The position numbers and the translations under genes were made by a program. Shown piece by piece: positions 1 to 10,258 of a stretch of 39,509 nt of DNA. The notes beneath the pieces were generated by a model, which was not told the origin of the DNA, made no database searches, and saw only the letters and a list, made by a program, of their open reading frames with translations. Where the stretch lies: NCBI GenBank assembly GCA_020252485.1, contig JADCCX010000133.1, positions 1 through 39,509 of the forward strand, given 5' to 3'. Origin of the DNA: Methylocystis sp. (lineage in GTDB: Bacteria > Pseudomonadota > Alphaproteobacteria > Rhizobiales > Beijerinckiaceae). Every line of letters begins with the position of its first letter. Position 1 is the stretch's first letter.

Positions 1-2000
1 AGCAGAATAAGTGCTGACCCAGCTGTCATCGTTATCCGAAAGCCCGGTCTGCTTCGCCAACACGCCGCTGGCGGTGTATTCATTGCGCTGCCATTTCCAC
101 AAATTCGCATTGGTCTCGTCGTAATCATGGAGCCAGCTCCGTCCATCATCGTAGATACCTGTCTGATGCGTGACCACGCCGCTGATATCATAGAAGTCGG
201 TATATTCCTTCCAGCTGGACGTGGTGTTGCCGGTATCCCGCTCCGTTGCCTGGGTCAGGATGCCGTTGGCGTAACGGTGATCCCAGCGGTTGCCGTTGTC
301 GCGCAGGCCTTCGTTGATGACAATTTGACCGGTAGTGTTGTAGGTGTGGGTGTACGTCTGCGAGTACGGATTGTTCGCGCTGACATCATTTTCCGTGTAG
401 ACGAAGCCGCCCAGCACGTCATGGACAGTATACCAGGAACTTCCAGTATCGATCATACCTCCGCTTGTCAACAATACTCCATCAGCGTTAGAAAGATACC
501 AAGATTGACTCCATCCATATATGTTGTTTGGATCATAGTAATTCGTCGCCAATCCACCATTATCGTATGTTCCTATATGACTTTTAAGACGAGATTGCTG
601 GTCATAATAGCTCGTGAATTCCAGCCACGCGATTGAATTATCGCCATCCACATTCCTTATTTGAAATGAACCGTCCGAATTATTCGATTGCGTGGATGAA
701 AATGTGTTAAACTCAACACCTCCATAATAGAAATAAAATACTCTACTGTGTGTTGCATATGCAACAGTATCAATATGCTGATCAAATCCATTATATCTAT
801 CTATAGATTTATATACCTTAGGTGTTGGCCAATCAGTTGTGATGGAATAACTACCGTTATCGCTCTTTACGACCGTATTTTCTAATGACCAGTCCGAGCG
901 ATAGTTGTATGTGATTGTTGAATGAAGCTGCGTATTGTCTGCGTCATAATAAATGTCTACTTTTTTACCATCATCCCGATCAAAAAGTCGTCGTGTAACC
1001 TGATTGCTGCTATTTGCATTAACAAGAACGTAACGATTATCGTTCAGGTTTTGAGGATCCCATGTCTCCTGCTGATAGCCTCCTGCATCGTAAATCACAA
1101 TCTGTCGTGTTATTGCGCCACCCGAAGCATAGGTTCTATTGATGGTGCTCCATCCACTCCCATTCGCAGCGTCATAAGAGTTCCACCAGGTTCCGCCGGC
1201 GTCATAACCTCCGCTCTGGTCGGTCAGGCGGCCCGCCGTGTCATAAGCGTTAACAAACCATGACCAATTGTAGCTTCCAGCGACGTCATGGACGGTTTCC
1301 CGCTTGATTCCGTCATCATAGTTTGCGACCCTGCTCAGAATATTGCCTCTGGCATCGAGCAGATCGGTATAGCTCGACCAATCCTGAGTGTTCGACGGAT
1401 CGAAGGCCTCAGATTTCGCCTTTCCATTATCGTACGTCGTCTTTCGGCTCGTTACGCGGCCCAGCTGATCAGCGAACGTCTCCTTCGTGCCCCAGTTGGC
1501 GAGATTCGATGGATCGTACTCATAGGTCCAGCTCGATCCGTCGTCGTTCTTTCCGATCTGCTTGGTTTTCCGGCCTTCTGCATCGTAGTAATCCGTAAGG
1601 AACGACCAGCCGTTAACATTATCGATGTCGTAGGACTTTTTCCAACTGGAGCCGTCGTCATTGATGGACTGCTCCCAGGCCAAGCGTCCCGCAGCATCAT
1701 AACTCTTCCGATACTCCATCCACGGCTGAGCAGCCGACCGGTCGTAGCTTGTTTCGATGCGCCCTCCCGCGTCAAGGTAGTCAATGCGGCTCAGCAGTTG
1801 GGCCGAAGCGTCGTAGGTGTCGATGCGCCTGGTCCAGACCTGCGTGCCTGCGGCGTCCCACATCTGGGTCGTTCGCGAGTTGTCCATGCGGAACACAACT
1901 TCGCTGGTCGTGCGGCCCTGACTGTCGATCTGGCAGACCTTTGTGTTGTACGAGCCGTTGGCCTCCTCCCAGCTGAACACTGTCCTGGAGCCATCGGCAT
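1..2000 (-). repeat. tail of ~30-residue YD-like repeats
   Basis: Translated from the minus strand, this part repeats an imperfect unit of about 30 residues built around YDA.G...Q, then YDDG.SW, then YD..N...W. Examples are [19 protein letters not shown] and [19 protein letters not shown]. It recalls Rhs/YD wall proteins but is not the classical YD sequence. Between about 480 and 1020 the DNA becomes clearly AT-richer while the frame and repeat pattern continue. Confidence 0.75.
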
Positions 2001-5000
2001 TGTCTGTATTGATCACGCCCAGCTTGCTGTTGTCGATGATCGCGTCGATCGTCGCCATCGTGAAGTCGCCATTGGCGAACCGGAAGGCTTCGATTTGAGC
2101 GAAGTCAGTGCCATCCGGCGATCCCACCCGCTTGTCGACGATCGAGTAGCGCTCGATCACAGTCCTGAGCACCACTTCGTAGTCGCTCCTTGCGCCCGAA
2201 AGAATGACAATGTCATTGCCGTCGCCGCCCACGATGTAGTCGTTGCCTCCGCCGCCAATGATGGTGTCGTCGCCATCGTTGCCGTAGATCGTGTCGTGCC
2301 CTGCTCCGCCTTCAAGAAGGTCGGCGCCAGTCCCGCCAGCGAGATTGTCGTCGCCATCGCCACCCTGGAGCGTGTCATTTCCGGCGCCGCCATCGAGAAG
2401 GTCAGCGCCAGCGCCGCCGGCAAGCAGGTCAGCGCCCTCACCGCCATACAGCGTGTCATTGCCAAGGCCGCCGGTCAGATCGTCACTGGCGTCCTCACCG
2501 TCAAGCCAGTCGTTTCCGTCGTCGCCAATCAGGCGATCGGCGCCTGCACCACCGAGCAGACGATCGGCGCCGACCCCTCCCTCCAGCGTGTCATTACCCA
2601 ACTCGCCGCGCAGGCTGTCGTCGCCGGCTCCTCCCTTCAGGAGATCATTGCCATCGCCGCCCGAAAGGGTGTCGTTCTCCGATCCGCCGTCAAGCGTGTC
2701 GTTTCCGCCGTAGCCGATCAGGATGTCGGCCCCGGCGCCGCCGGAAAGGAGGTCAATGCCATCACCGGCTTCCAGCAAATCGTTGCCGTCGCCGCCGTCG
2801 ATCGTGCTCGGGCCCGCGCCGCCATAGATGGAGTCGTTCCCATCATTGCCGAAAAGCTCGTCGTCACCGTCCTGACCGTAGAGAATGTCGGCCCCTGCGC
2901 CGCCCGACAGGTTATCTGCGCCTGAACCGCCATGGATCAGATCGTTGCCTTCACCCCCATCAACAGTGTCGTCGCCGTCCCCGGCATAGATCGTATCATC
3001 GCCGGCCTCTCCCGTCACAAAATCTGAACCTGCGCCGGCATCGATGCTGTCTTTGCCTTCACCCCCAACGATCCAATCATCGCCGAGCTCACCGGTGACG
3101 ATATCGTCGCCAGCCCCGGCGGCAAGGTAATCATCGCCTTCCCCGCCCTCGATCGTGTCGTCGCCCTCGCCGCCATCGAGCAGGTCATTGCCGCTGCCGC
3201 CGGACAGCCGATCCTTGCCTGCGCCCCCCCAGATGCTGTCATCGCCAGCCTCACCTTCGGCGAGATCGTCACCCAATCCGCTGTTGAGCGTATCGTTTCC
3301 TTCCCCGCCATAGAGGCTGTCGTCGCCGGCCATGCCGTTGAGGACATCATCGCCGGCCAGCCCCCGCATGATATCGGAGATCGCAACGCCTGTGATGGTT
3401 TCGCCAAGCGCTGTGCCATTGTGCTCAAACTTAACCTTGTCGAGACCAAGTTCGATCGCGCGTTGCAGCATAATGAGGAGCGCCAGGCCATAGGGGCCCG
3501 TCGAGTCCTGGCGCGCAAGCGCATGAAATGCTTCGGGATCATTGATGTAGCGTCGGTACTCCTGGGCAATCTCCAGGTCGAAGCTCAGACTTGACAGAGA
3601 GCCGCTTATTCTTGAAGCCTCGAAAGCTTCCCGCATGACCGGATCGCCGCCCCGAAGCGATAGCCCGGCCAGCAGTGAATTGACGCCGTACGAGACCCCT
3701 TTCGGGAAGATTGTATCGTCAGCGCCGTCCGCCGGCCGGTTGAGATTCTGATGGAACCATTGCTGGCCGTTCACCCACAGATAATTCCAGTTCCGGGAAC
3801 TGTTGTAATAGGTGACATTAATCGAGGGCTGACCGGGGTCGGCCGTTGCGCCTGCCGTCGCGAGCAAGCCGTTCATGGATTCAACGATCGTTCCAGCGAC
3901 CGCCTTGACAGCCCCGCTGTTGCCGCCGTCCTTGACCCAGGGCTCGGACGTCTTGAAAAGCCCGGTCGTTGAATCGACGCTGACGACGACCGTGGCGATC
4001 GGATCCTTGTCGAACCACTGGTTGCCGAAAAGGGTCCCAAGGTACTGGCCGCCGAAGGCGCCGATCAAGGCGCCGACTCCAGGCAGAAGCACATTGAGCA
4101 GGGCGCCCACCGCCGCAACAGTCGCAACGCCGGAAACCGCCGCCACAGCCAGGAACGAACCGACCGACGACGCCACCGAGCCGAAGAGCGCAGCCTCGGA
4201 ATTTGTGGGCGTGATGATATTTCTGGCGAGTTGCGAGCCGACGAGGCTGCCGATCGCCGCAACGCCGGCGCCAAGCAAAACCTCGGGGTTTAGGGCGGTC
4301 GCAAACGCCTTGTCTATGGTTTCATATCCCTTGAGCGGAACGCCGGTAATCGTGCCGGTGCTATAGTTCAAAAGCGCCGTAATGGTGCGCGAAACCGGGA
4401 CGTTGGCGATCGTCGTCACCAATTGTCCCTCAAAGCCGTCGAGCCCAAGCGAGTCGGCAAGCTCGCCCAGCAGGAGCCCCGAGAGGTAGCCGCCGACCTG
4501 CGACCCGAAATTGCTCAACGTTTGGCTGGCAAGCGCTGACATACCAACTTCGGCGCCAACTGCGTTCCAGAGAGTCAATAGCTCACCGGTTCTTATGCTG
4601 TCGCCGGCAATCGCCTGATTCAACGTATTGCCCAGCACACCAAGCGCCGTGCTCAGCACGGTGCCCGCCAGAATCTGCACAACCGGCCCGCCGTCCGTTT
4701 CCCGCGCAATCAGCGAACCCAGCTGCGCGCCGATGAGATTGCCAAAGCTCCCGAGTGTCGAGTTCTGACCGGAAATGCGGAGTTCGCCAGCTTCGCGATC
4801 CGTCTCGCGGAAGATCGCCTGGCCGAAGATATTGGTCGTCCGCTCGTAGCTGACCTCTTCCGTGCGCTGATAACCGACCTCGTTCCCGTCAGCATCCAGG
4901 ATGGTGTCTTCGGTCGTGAGGGTGAACTTGGTCGTTGTGCCATCCGTGCTCTCGCGCGTGACGGTAATCACGCGCCCGTCCAGCGTTACCGCTTCCGCTT

Positions 5001-6165
5001 CAATCGGGACGCCGTTCTCATCCCGCCTCAAGGTGTTGTAGCCATTGTCGCCGAAGCTGGTATCGAGACCCTCGCCGTTCGGGAAATAATCGTCGAGCAC
5101 GTCGAGCACGGAATCATTGTGCACCCGCACGCCCTCGGCGATGTAGGTATGCGTGCCGCTGACCTCGAAGTTATAGGTCCGCCATCCCATTACCTCTTTG
5201 GGCTTCAGCGCCAGATTGCCGTCGCTGCCGCCCTCCGCCAGCATCATCGCCTGCTCGAACATATCCGCCGTGGCGGCGCTGTAGCTGATTCGGCTGACCT
5301 GGCCGCTGCTCAGGCTAGCATCGTGGTTGACGATGGTGACGGTTCCGGTCTGCCGGTCCGCGCCGGCCCAGGCGACCATCTGGTCCAGCCGCACGAAGCC
5401 GCCGGCCGGGCAAAGCATCTCATGGCCGGGCGTGGCGATGAGGGGGCGGCGGGTGGTTCCATCCGCCGAGCGTGGGAAATCGACCCGCAGCCATTCCTGC
5501 GTGACGTTCCGGAAGGTGCGCGTGACAGTGCCTTCCAGCAGCGCGCCGCGCCCGCCATTGGCCAGAGGATCGAAAGTGAGAACGCGGTCCCCCACATCGA
5601 TGGCATCAATGCGCCTGACCCCGCCGCCCGGCAGCGCGATCAGCGTGTCGCCGGGGAAGCAGCGGGGAAGGTTAGGATAAGATCGATAAATTTGCTCGGT
5701 TATTGCGCCTTTTACATCATTGACAAGTTTTGAAGCACCTTCCGACATAGCCGTAACGGGCTTTGACAGTTCAATGCCCATTTTTTCTAACAAATCGTTA
5801 TTATTTCTGCCCCCGACTGGAAAATCGTTCACTAAAATAAATGCTGGTATGACCAATTCACCGTACAGTTTATCAGATGTCGGCAATGATTTATATTCAT
5901 TAGTCTCAGAAAAGAATACAAAATCGCGATATAATTGGCTATCTGCAGCGCGCCTTCCAGCGTAATCGGTCGCCGCTCCATAGGCCATATCGTGCTTGCG
6001 AAAAAGCGCATCCAGCCCATTTTTTGGAGCTACCGAATAATCCGCAGCGGCTCCATCGGCTACGAATTTTCCGCCAGACCAACCAGCGCCTCCGTAATTG
6101 CCATAGGTTGGCAATTTTATAAAACCCATGATCCTAAATTTAATGTCATAATTAATCTCGGTCAT
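1..6165 (-). CDS. giant RTX protein with N-terminal PLA2-like and Hint domains (partial, 3' end off window)
   Basis: One minus-strand frame stays open from an ATG at 6165 to base 1, giving at least 2,055 residues. The start has a strong Shine-Dalgarno (GGAGG, 7 bases upstream). Residues 35-75 resemble secreted or parvoviral phospholipase A2: a glycine loop ([12 protein letters not shown]), then [15 protein letters not shown] with the His58-Asp59 pair. Residues 169-350 form a Hint domain: CFPGDTL (Cys169), TPGH (residues 245-248) and a final HN (349-350). Residues ~630-712 are a Gly/Ala-rich hydrophobic stretch. About 40 Ca-binding GGxGxDxLx nonapeptides follow (~936-1318), then a tail of ~30-residue YD-like repeats. 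RTX proteins are normally exported by type I secretion through a C-terminal signal, which would lie outside the window. The cargo order is inferred from motifs only. The upstream acyltransferase and small membrane gene suggest one locus. Confidence 0.9.
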   Translation of the reverse strand, partial: MTEINYDIKFRIMGFIKLPTYGNYGGAGWSGGKFVADGAAADYSVAPKNGLDALFRKHDMAYGAATDYAGRRAADSQLYRDFVFFSETNEYKSLPTSDKLYGELVIPAFILVNDFPVGGRNNNDLLEKMGIELSKPVTAMSEGASKLVNDVKGAITEQIYRSYPNLPRCFPGDTLIALPGGGVRRIDAIDVGDRVLTFDPLANGGRGALLEGTVTRTFRNVTQEWLRVDFPRSADGTTRRPLIATPGHEMLCPAGGFVRLDQMVAWAGADRQTGTVTIVNHDASLSSGQVSRISYSAATADMFEQAMMLAEGGSDGNLALKPKEVMGWRTYNFEVSGTHTYIAEGVRVHNDSVLDVLDDYFPNGEGLDTSFGDNGYNTLRRDENGVPIEAEAVTLDGRVITVTRESTDGTTTKFTLTTEDTILDADGNEVGYQRTEEVSYERTTNIFGQAIFRETDREAGELRISGQNSTLGSFGNLIGAQLGSLIARETDGGPVVQILAGTVLSTALGVLGNTLNQAIAGDSIRTGELLTLWNAVGAEVGMSALASQTLSNFGSQVGGYLSGLLLGELADSLGLDGFEGQLVTTIANVPVSRTITALLNYSTGTITGVPLKGYETIDKAFATALNPEVLLGAGVAAIGSLVGSQLARNIITPTNSEAALFGSVASSVGSFLAVAAVSGVATVAAVGALLNVLLPGVGALIGAFGGQYLGTLFGNQWFDKDPIATVVVSVDSTTGLFKTSEPWVKDGGNSGAVKAVAGTIVESMNGLLATAGATADPGQPSINVTYYNSSRNWNYLWVNGQQWFHQNLNRPADGADDTIFPKGVSYGVNSLLAGLSLRGGDPVMREAFEASRISGSLSSLSFDLEIAQEYRRYINDPEAFHALARQDSTGPYGLALLIMLQRAIELGLDKVKFEHNGTALGETITGVAISDIMRGLAGDDVLNGMAGDDSLYGGEGNDTLNSGLGDDLAEGEAGDDSIWGGAGKDRLSGGSGNDLLDGGEGDDTIEGGEGDDYLAAGAGDDIVTGELGDDWIVGGEGKDSIDAGAGSDFVTGEAGDDTIYAGDGDDTVDGGEGNDLIHGGSGADNLSGGAGADILYGQDGDDELFGNDGNDSIYGGAGPSTIDGGDGNDLLEAGDGIDLLSGGAGADILIGYGGNDTLDGGSENDTLSGGDGNDLLKGGAGDDSLRGELGNDTLEGGVGADRLLGGAGADRLIGDDGNDWLDGEDASDDLTGGLGNDTLYGGEGADLLAGGAGADLLDGGAGNDTLQGGDGDDNLAGGTGADLLEGGAGHDTIYGNDGDDTIIGGGGNDYIVGGDGNDIVILSGARSDYEVVLRTVIERYSIVDKRVGSPDGTDFAQIEAFRFANGDFTMATIDAIIDNSKLGVINTDNADGSRTVFSWEEANGSYNTKVCQIDSQGRTTSEVVFRMDNSRTTQMWDAAGTQVWTRRIDTYDASAQLLSRIDYLDAGGRIETSYDRSAAQPWMEYRKSYDAAGRLAWEQSINDDGSSWKKSYDIDNVNGWSFLTDYYDAEGRKTKQIGKNDDGSSWTYEYDPSNLANWGTKETFADQLGRVTSRKTTYDNGKAKSEAFDPSNTQDWSSYTDLLDARGNILSRVANYDDGIKRETVHDVAGSYNWSWFVNAYDTAGRLTDQSGGYDAGGTWWNSYDAANGSGWSTINRTYASGGAITRQIVIYDAGGYQQETWDPQNLNDNRYVLVNANSSNQVTRRLFDRDDGKKVDIYYDADNTQLHSTITYNYRSDWSLENTVVKSDNGSYSITTDWPTPKVYKSIDRYNGFDQHIDTVAYATHSRVFYFYYGGVEFNTFSSTQSNNSDGSFQIRNVDGDNSIAWLEFTSYYDQQSRLKSHIGTYDNGGLATNYYDPNNIYGWSQSWYLSNADGVLLTSGGMIDTGSSWYTVHDVLGGFVYTENDVSANNPYSQTYTHTYNTTGQIVINEGLRDNGNRWDHRYANGILTQATERDTGNTTSSWKEYTDFYDISGVVTHQTGIYDDGRSWLHDYDETNANLWKWQRNEYTASGVLAKQTGLSDNDDSWVSTYSA
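2205..3360 (-). repeat. RTX nonapeptide repeat array (about 40 units)
   Basis: Read on the minus strand, this stretch codes for uninterrupted GGxGxDxLx-type nonapeptides (for example [15 protein letters not shown]). These fold into calcium-binding beta rolls after secretion. The high GC and 27-base periodicity also create long false open frames on the opposite strand. Confidence 0.93.
5116..5661 (-). other. Hint (hedgehog/intein-type autoprocessing) domain inside the giant protein
   Basis: The segment starts with Cys169 in an [11 protein letters not shown] block and carries a T-x-x-H motif (TPGH, residues 245-248). It ends with [18 protein letters not shown] at residue 350, the usual HN end of Hint domains. 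The residue after Asn350 is Asp, not Cys, Ser or Thr, so cleavage is more likely than splicing. Hint domains in secreted proteins usually release a C-terminal piece. Here the putative enzyme lies on the N-terminal side, which is unusual. Confidence 0.8.
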
Positions 6166-6397
6166 AACAATTCCTCCAATTCATGATCAATGAGGAAACA
6201 AATCCGACCGGAATGGCAAAAACTATCGCCCAAAATATCAGTCCGAAAAAAATATTTTCATCATACTTTGTACCAAAAAACGCACCAAAAAACGCACAAA
6301 ATACAACATAAACGGAAGCAATTATGAAAGCAAAAAAGACAAAATTCGCTGATCGTTTACCCCATCCGTTCAAGAGCCGAAAGCGATCATCATTCAT
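6152..6397 (-). CDS. small two-helix membrane protein upstream of the RTX gene
   Basis: The product has 81 residues and starts [11 protein letters not shown]. The ATG at 6397 follows a strong GGAGGAGG site, so it is preferred over the upstream in-frame start at 6466. Two hydrophobic segments are clear, one around [19 protein letters not shown] and one around [18 protein letters not shown], separated by a short charged loop (TKYDEN). The gene ends 14 bases inside the RTX gene, so the two are very probably co-transcribed and the RTX ribosome site lies in this gene. No family is recognised. Position and topology would fit an immunity or export-helper role, but that is inference. Confidence 0.7.
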   Translation of the reverse strand: MNDDRFRLLNGWGKRSANFVFFAFIIASVYVVFCAFFGAFFGTKYDENIFFGLIFWAIVFAIPVGFVSSLIMNWRNCYDRD

Positions 6398-6627
6398 CGC
6401 CGCCTCCTCCCCATCGCCAAGAGACCAAGATTGCTCCCAGAGTATCCGGCATGCGGCATCGCCCATTGTCCGCCGCCGGCTGGGCCTCTCGAGGAACGGC
6501 CGCCCTGTCTGGCGAGCCTGCGCCAGACACCGGACCCCGCTCCCAGAGCGGCCAGCGCCTGCGGCAAAGCCGAAGCCTTTCGCCTGACCGATGAGCTCCC
6601 CGCTCCTGCTGCTCCCGCGATGCTCAT
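6394..6627 (-). CDS. doubtful small ORF overlapping the membrane protein start
   Basis: An Arg/Gly/Ala-rich frame starting MSIAGAAGAG ends in a TGA that overlaps the next ATG as ATGA, which can signal translational coupling. A TTG a few codons upstream follows an AGGA. The composition is low complexity and no family is recognised, so it may be chance. Confidence 0.25.
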   Translation of the reverse strand: MSIAGAAGAGSSSVRRKASALPQALAALGAGSGVWRRLARQGGRSSRGPAGGGQWAMPHAGYSGSNLGLLAMGRRRR

Positions 6628-6649
6628 GAAGAATCTGATCAATTCCTAA

Positions 6650-7149
6650 ACCGCATTTTGACGATGTTTAAAATCTGGGATTCCTGAAGGCAATAGTTTT
6701 CCTCAAAACATGTGTACAATCAGAGCGGTTCCCGCCCTCCCAAGCATCCCCCTTATTTTTCAGAGGCTAAACGCGGGAAACAGATCGATATACAACTATA
6801 AATTGTATTCTAGAGGCTATCAGGGCATGAGATGATTGCATCGCAGCTGTTGCAAAAAAGGGACAGGGCGGATTGACGGAGCAATGACAAGGGCCGTGTC
6901 TCGGGCCGCATTAGCGGATACCGATGGATCTCTCCCGGGCCGCATCTTGAGCATCCGATAGCTCTGAGAGGGTTGGAGTTGACGTGGGGATGATCGGAGA
7001 GCATGCGGGAGCGCCCAATCCGGGAATCCGCGCTGGATTACAGCCTTGGAGAGGGGCAGCAGCATTTCGAGCATGTAATTTGCCGGGGCCGCACAATGCC
7101 GACCCGGCCTGGGCGAAACAGGTGGTGCCGGCGGCCGCCGGAATCGCCC
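6650..7149. other. 500 bp non-coding gap in the RTX locus
   Basis: No convincing gene is present. The stretch separates the acyltransferase from the membrane/RTX pair. Bases 6790-6808 hold an AT-rich inverted repeat (ATACAA, 7-base gap, TTGTAT). A weak minus-strand promoter candidate, TTGCCT - 17 bases - TAAACA, lies near 6665-6695. The membrane/RTX pair may therefore have its own promoter. Confidence 0.4.
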
Positions 7150-7728
7150 TTATAGCCGCACGTCCCCGCCGAATGGCGCAATCGTTGTCATCACCCGCAC
7201 AATGGCGCCGGAGCGCCAGTCGTCCAGCGTCGCCAGCCGCCCGCCCGCGTCAAGCCGCGCCGCCACAGCGTCGCTCACCCTGGCGAACAGGACGACGCCC
7301 ACGGGGATGTTGCGCTCGGCATCGTAGAAAAGCTTGAACTGCCGGAGCAGCAGCGCGGGCATCACCATCCATTCCAGATCGGCGATGGCGAGCTGCTTGT
7401 GCTGCGGCGATTGCGTCAGCAGCCAGGTGATTTCGCCCAGCACGGTGGACACCGTCTTGTCCGCTGCGGGCATCGTGCCCAAGTTCGAAGAACCTGCGGC
7501 GGAAGAATTCGGATGCTGTTCCCCATGAAGAGGCGCACCCGGCCGGGGTTGCCAGCTGGTGGCGGTGGGGATGGCCGTCCCAGCCATGGCGTGGCTCGCC
7601 TCATTGCCCTTTGACTGGCCGGGTTTGCCGTCTCCCGTCTTCCGCGGGCCGGGATCGGAAGCCGCAGAACCTTTGCCTGATGCCTTTTTCACAACTGATC
7701 TCACACGTGACTTCGCGTTGTTTGCCAT
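7150..7728 (-). CDS. RTX toxin-activating lysine acyltransferase, HlyC family, with long N-terminal extension and short C-terminus
   Basis: HlyC-type enzymes move a fatty acyl group from acyl carrier protein to internal lysines of an RTX protein in the cytoplasm. The product has 192 residues. The first ~90 are Ser/Gly/Lys-rich and look disordered. The family core starts at GEITWLLTQSPQHK, where His110 matches the conserved catalytic His. It continues through PALLLRQFKLFY, PVGVVLFARVSD and DDWRSG (the conserved Asp) to APFGG. It then stops after four more residues, although HlyC continues for about 60 and shorter homologues for about 20. The start is the ATG at 7728 behind GAGGGG. The natural substrate would be the giant RTX protein downstream on the same strand. 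Confidence 0.82.
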   Translation of the reverse strand: MANNAKSRVRSVVKKASGKGSAASDPGPRKTGDGKPGQSKGNEASHAMAGTAIPTATSWQPRPGAPLHGEQHPNSSAAGSSNLGTMPAADKTVSTVLGEITWLLTQSPQHKQLAIADLEWMVMPALLLRQFKLFYDAERNIPVGVVLFARVSDAVAARLDAGGRLATLDDWRSGAIVRVMTTIAPFGGDVRL

Positions 7729-7803
7729 AAGACCCCTCAGGTCCTGGCCAGAGTTAGCTGCCAGAGCCTTTAAACACAATGATTGCGCGAAAAAAAACTC
7801 ATG

Positions 7804-7816
7804 CAGGTTTAACCTG
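7804..7816. promoter_or_regulatory. perfect 13-base palindrome upstream of the acyltransferase
   Basis: CAGGTTTAACCTG is a perfect palindrome around a central T, about 76 bases upstream of the acyltransferase start in an AT-rich promoter-sized gap. It looks like an operator. The regulator is unknown. Confidence 0.35.
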
Positions 7817-7911
7817 TAGAATGTCCTGGACCCCCCTCATGGTTTTCGCAGGCGGCACTGTCAGAGGAAAACGGGCTTGCGCCTTGAGCGCGAGCCGCTA
7901 GCCTTCCAGCC

Positions 7912-7980
7912 ATGAGCAGTCCGCGCATCTTTCGCTACTTCAGGACGTCGCCCGAGATCATTCGCCTCGCGGTGATGATG
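7912..7980 (+). pseudogene. IS6-family transposase, N-terminal fragment
   Basis: An ATG opens a frame reading MSSPRIFRYFRTSPEIIRL followed by AVMM. This matches the conserved start of rhizobial IS6-family transposases (R-x-FR-x-SPEIIRLAVM). The similarity stops after 23 residues and the frame ends soon after, so only the 5' tip of the gene remains. It marks an old IS-mediated junction between the RTX locus and the DUF1612 gene. Confidence 0.65.
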
Positions 7981-8101
7981 CCGAACTGGTCATATGGACC
8001 ACCTACTCCGCCGGCACAGCACAATCCGTCAACGTGACAACGCCAGTCAGCATTTGGAGCTTTTCGGGGGTCAACTGCCTCGCCTATTCACAGCCTATCC
8101 A

Positions 8102-9358
8102 CTACAAAATCCCCCACGCTCGGTAGCGTTTCCGGCCCGTGAGTTCGCGCGGCAGGGAAGGCCCGAGCTCCTTGAGCATGGCCTCGACCGCCTGTGGCGT
8201 GACCTTGAGCGTCTCGGTTGCCATTTGCACGGTGACCATGGGCGAGGCCATGAACAGGGCGACGAGCTGCGGCAGCTTCGAGTTCCCCCTTCGTCCTTCG
8301 CAGCGCCGCCCCATCACCTCGCGCGCCAGCGTCAACCGCTTGAGATCGCCATCGGCCAGCCGCGCGCTGTCGTGGATGGCTTCGATCAATCCGGCCAAGC
8401 GGACCGCCAGCGTCTGGTGTGGGCTCCAGCGGAAACGGCCCTTGCGGTAACCCAGCCCCAGCGTCGGCAGGTGATGCGCGGCGACCCCGCGTTGGCGCAA
8501 AAGGGTGGCCGCCAGTGCGAAGCCCACCTCCCCTCCCCGCTCGGCAGGTTCGAGCGCGAGCCAGGCGTCGAGCGCAATGGCCGCGGCGAGAACAGCGGGG
8601 GCGTCCTCCGCTGCCTTCAGCGCACCCAGCCAGGTGTCGAGGCGGGCGGATGCGCCATAGTCCAGGTCGCGCAGCCGGAGCGGGGTTGCTTCAGGCAGCG
8701 GCCTTTCGAAGGCCCCGAGCATGCGGTCTGTGCGCGCCAGCAACGCATCGACGGCGGCGAGCTCACCGCCGCCCTCCTCCCCGCCCGGCCCGTCATCACC
8801 CGGATCGAGCGGTTCGATATCGTCCGGCTCGTCGTCCTCTGGCCAGAGCGCGTCGTCATTGCCGCCGGCCAGCCGCGGCATTTCCCATGGCGGCGGATCG
8901 CGAGGCCGGGGCCTGGTGCGGCTTGTCGTCGTGGCGACATCCGCATCGCGCGGCTCCTCCTTCCCTTCCCCTGCCGCCTGATCCTCGGCCACGCCGATCA
9001 GCCGGCGCAGCGCCTCCGCTGCCAGCACGGTTTCGGGCGCACGCCGCGCCAGACTGCGGCGTTGGTTGAGGATCCGCGCCGCGCGCACCACGCCGGTGGA
9101 AGGTGCGCGGACGTCCATGCCTGCGTCGTGCAGCACAAGATCCTCGCGTGAGGCCAGCTCGCCCGACAGATGCACGAGCGCCTGCGCCTCGAACAGTTGG
9201 CTCCGAGCCTGCACTCCGTCAGCAAGAACGGGCTCGCTGCGCGCCAGCCGCTCATCGAGCCGCACCAGCGCCAGCGTTGCAGCCTCGATCGGGCGAGCGA
9301 GATCGGAAATCAGCCAGCGCAGGGCCATTTCAGAGAGAGTGTAAGAGGCTGTTTTCAC
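8102..9358 (-). CDS. DUF1612 / RHE_PE00001-family protein with C-terminal helix-turn-helix
   Basis: The product has up to 418 residues. Family hallmarks are an N-terminal block (LALVRLDERLARS), the strong motif LVLHDAGMDVRAP (about residues 74-86), an acidic Asp/Glu/Pro-rich linker (~165-195), and a C-terminal helix-turn-helix stretch (VTVQMATETLKVTPQAVEAM) ending in RELTGRKRYRAWGIL. Proteins of this family are common on rhizobial plasmids. Their function is unknown, though the end of the protein suggests DNA binding. The GTG at 9358 has no clear ribosome site; ATG at 9328 is an alternative. A long plus-strand frame over the same bases is a shadow. Confidence 0.8.
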   Translation of the reverse strand: MKTASYTLSEMALRWLISDLARPIEAATLALVRLDERLARSEPVLADGVQARSQLFEAQALVHLSGELASREDLVLHDAGMDVRAPSTGVVRAARILNQRRSLARRAPETVLAAEALRRLIGVAEDQAAGEGKEEPRDADVATTTSRTRPRPRDPPPWEMPRLAGGNDDALWPEDDEPDDIEPLDPGDDGPGGEEGGGELAAVDALLARTDRMLGAFERPLPEATPLRLRDLDYGASARLDTWLGALKAAEDAPAVLAAAIALDAWLALEPAERGGEVGFALAATLLRQRGVAAHHLPTLGLGYRKGRFRWSPHQTLAVRLAGLIEAIHDSARLADGDLKRLTLAREVMGRRCEGRRGNSKLPQLVALFMASPMVTVQMATETLKVTPQAVEAMLKELGPSLPRELTGRKRYRAWGIL

Positions 9359-9478
9359 AACGGAGAGAGTATCAAAATCAATGCAAATAGCTATTAAATT
9401 GTTTCACGCATGCATATCTGAAAGACTGCCTGTCATTCACGATAAGTATGCCTTATCGCAAGTTAACAGGTCATTGCC

Positions 9479-9790
<312 letters not shown>

Positions 9791-9791
<1 letters not shown>

Positions 9792-10207
9792 TGGCCATGA
9801 TCATCGATGCGTCGGTGGCCGGTGCCTGGGTGATGCCGGATGAGCGCAGCGCCATTGCAACGGAGATCGGGCGGCGCGTGCTCGCAGAGGGCGCGTGCGT
9901 GCCGGATCTGTTTGCGCACGAGCTGCGCAACCTGCTCGTGATGGGCGTCCAGCGCCGGCGACTTCCCGAGGACCTGTTCTGGGACCAGCTCGCCCGCATC
10001 GAGCAGATGCCGATCCGCGTTGTCCCGTCCGGCCCTTCGAAGCGCATCGCACAGCTGGCCTTCAAACATCGGCTCACCGCTTACGACGCCGCCTATCTCG
10101 ATCTGGCGCTTGATCAGGCCTTACCACTGGCGAGCCTCGACAAGGACTTGAGGCGTGCGGCCTTGGCGGAAGGTGTCGCCTTGCTGCCACCTGCGATGCC
10201 CGAATGA
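9791..10207 (+). CDS. type II toxin, PIN-domain ribonuclease (VapC family)
   Basis: The product has 138 residues, a normal VapC length. The four acidic residues of PIN nucleases are visible: Asp6 (MIIDASV), Glu44 (AHELRN), Asp99 (AYDAAYLDLA) and Asp117 (SLDKDL). VapC toxins cut specific RNAs, often tRNA, with Mg2+. It overlaps the antitoxin stop by one base; an in-frame ATG at 9797 is a second possible start. It is intact as read. Confidence 0.92.
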
Positions 10208-10258
10208 CCGTGATCCATGTCGCATGATGCGTCGTGCAGGCTGCCAAGCCTGCCAGCG

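Noticed and set aside
1288-2925. Long plus-strand frame of 545 codons over the RTX array
   Set aside because: It is the antisense of GC-rich RTX repeats. It has no ribosome site, shows an artificial repeat pattern, and the minus-strand frame is clearly the real gene.
2205-3360. Regular short repeats that could suggest a CRISPR array
   Set aside because: The units are coding nonapeptides (27-base period), without constant repeats and unique spacers.
7994-9151. Plus-strand frame of 385 codons opposite the DUF1612 gene
   Set aside because: Its composition is typical of an antisense frame (many Arg, His and Gln) with no domain. The minus strand carries family motifs.
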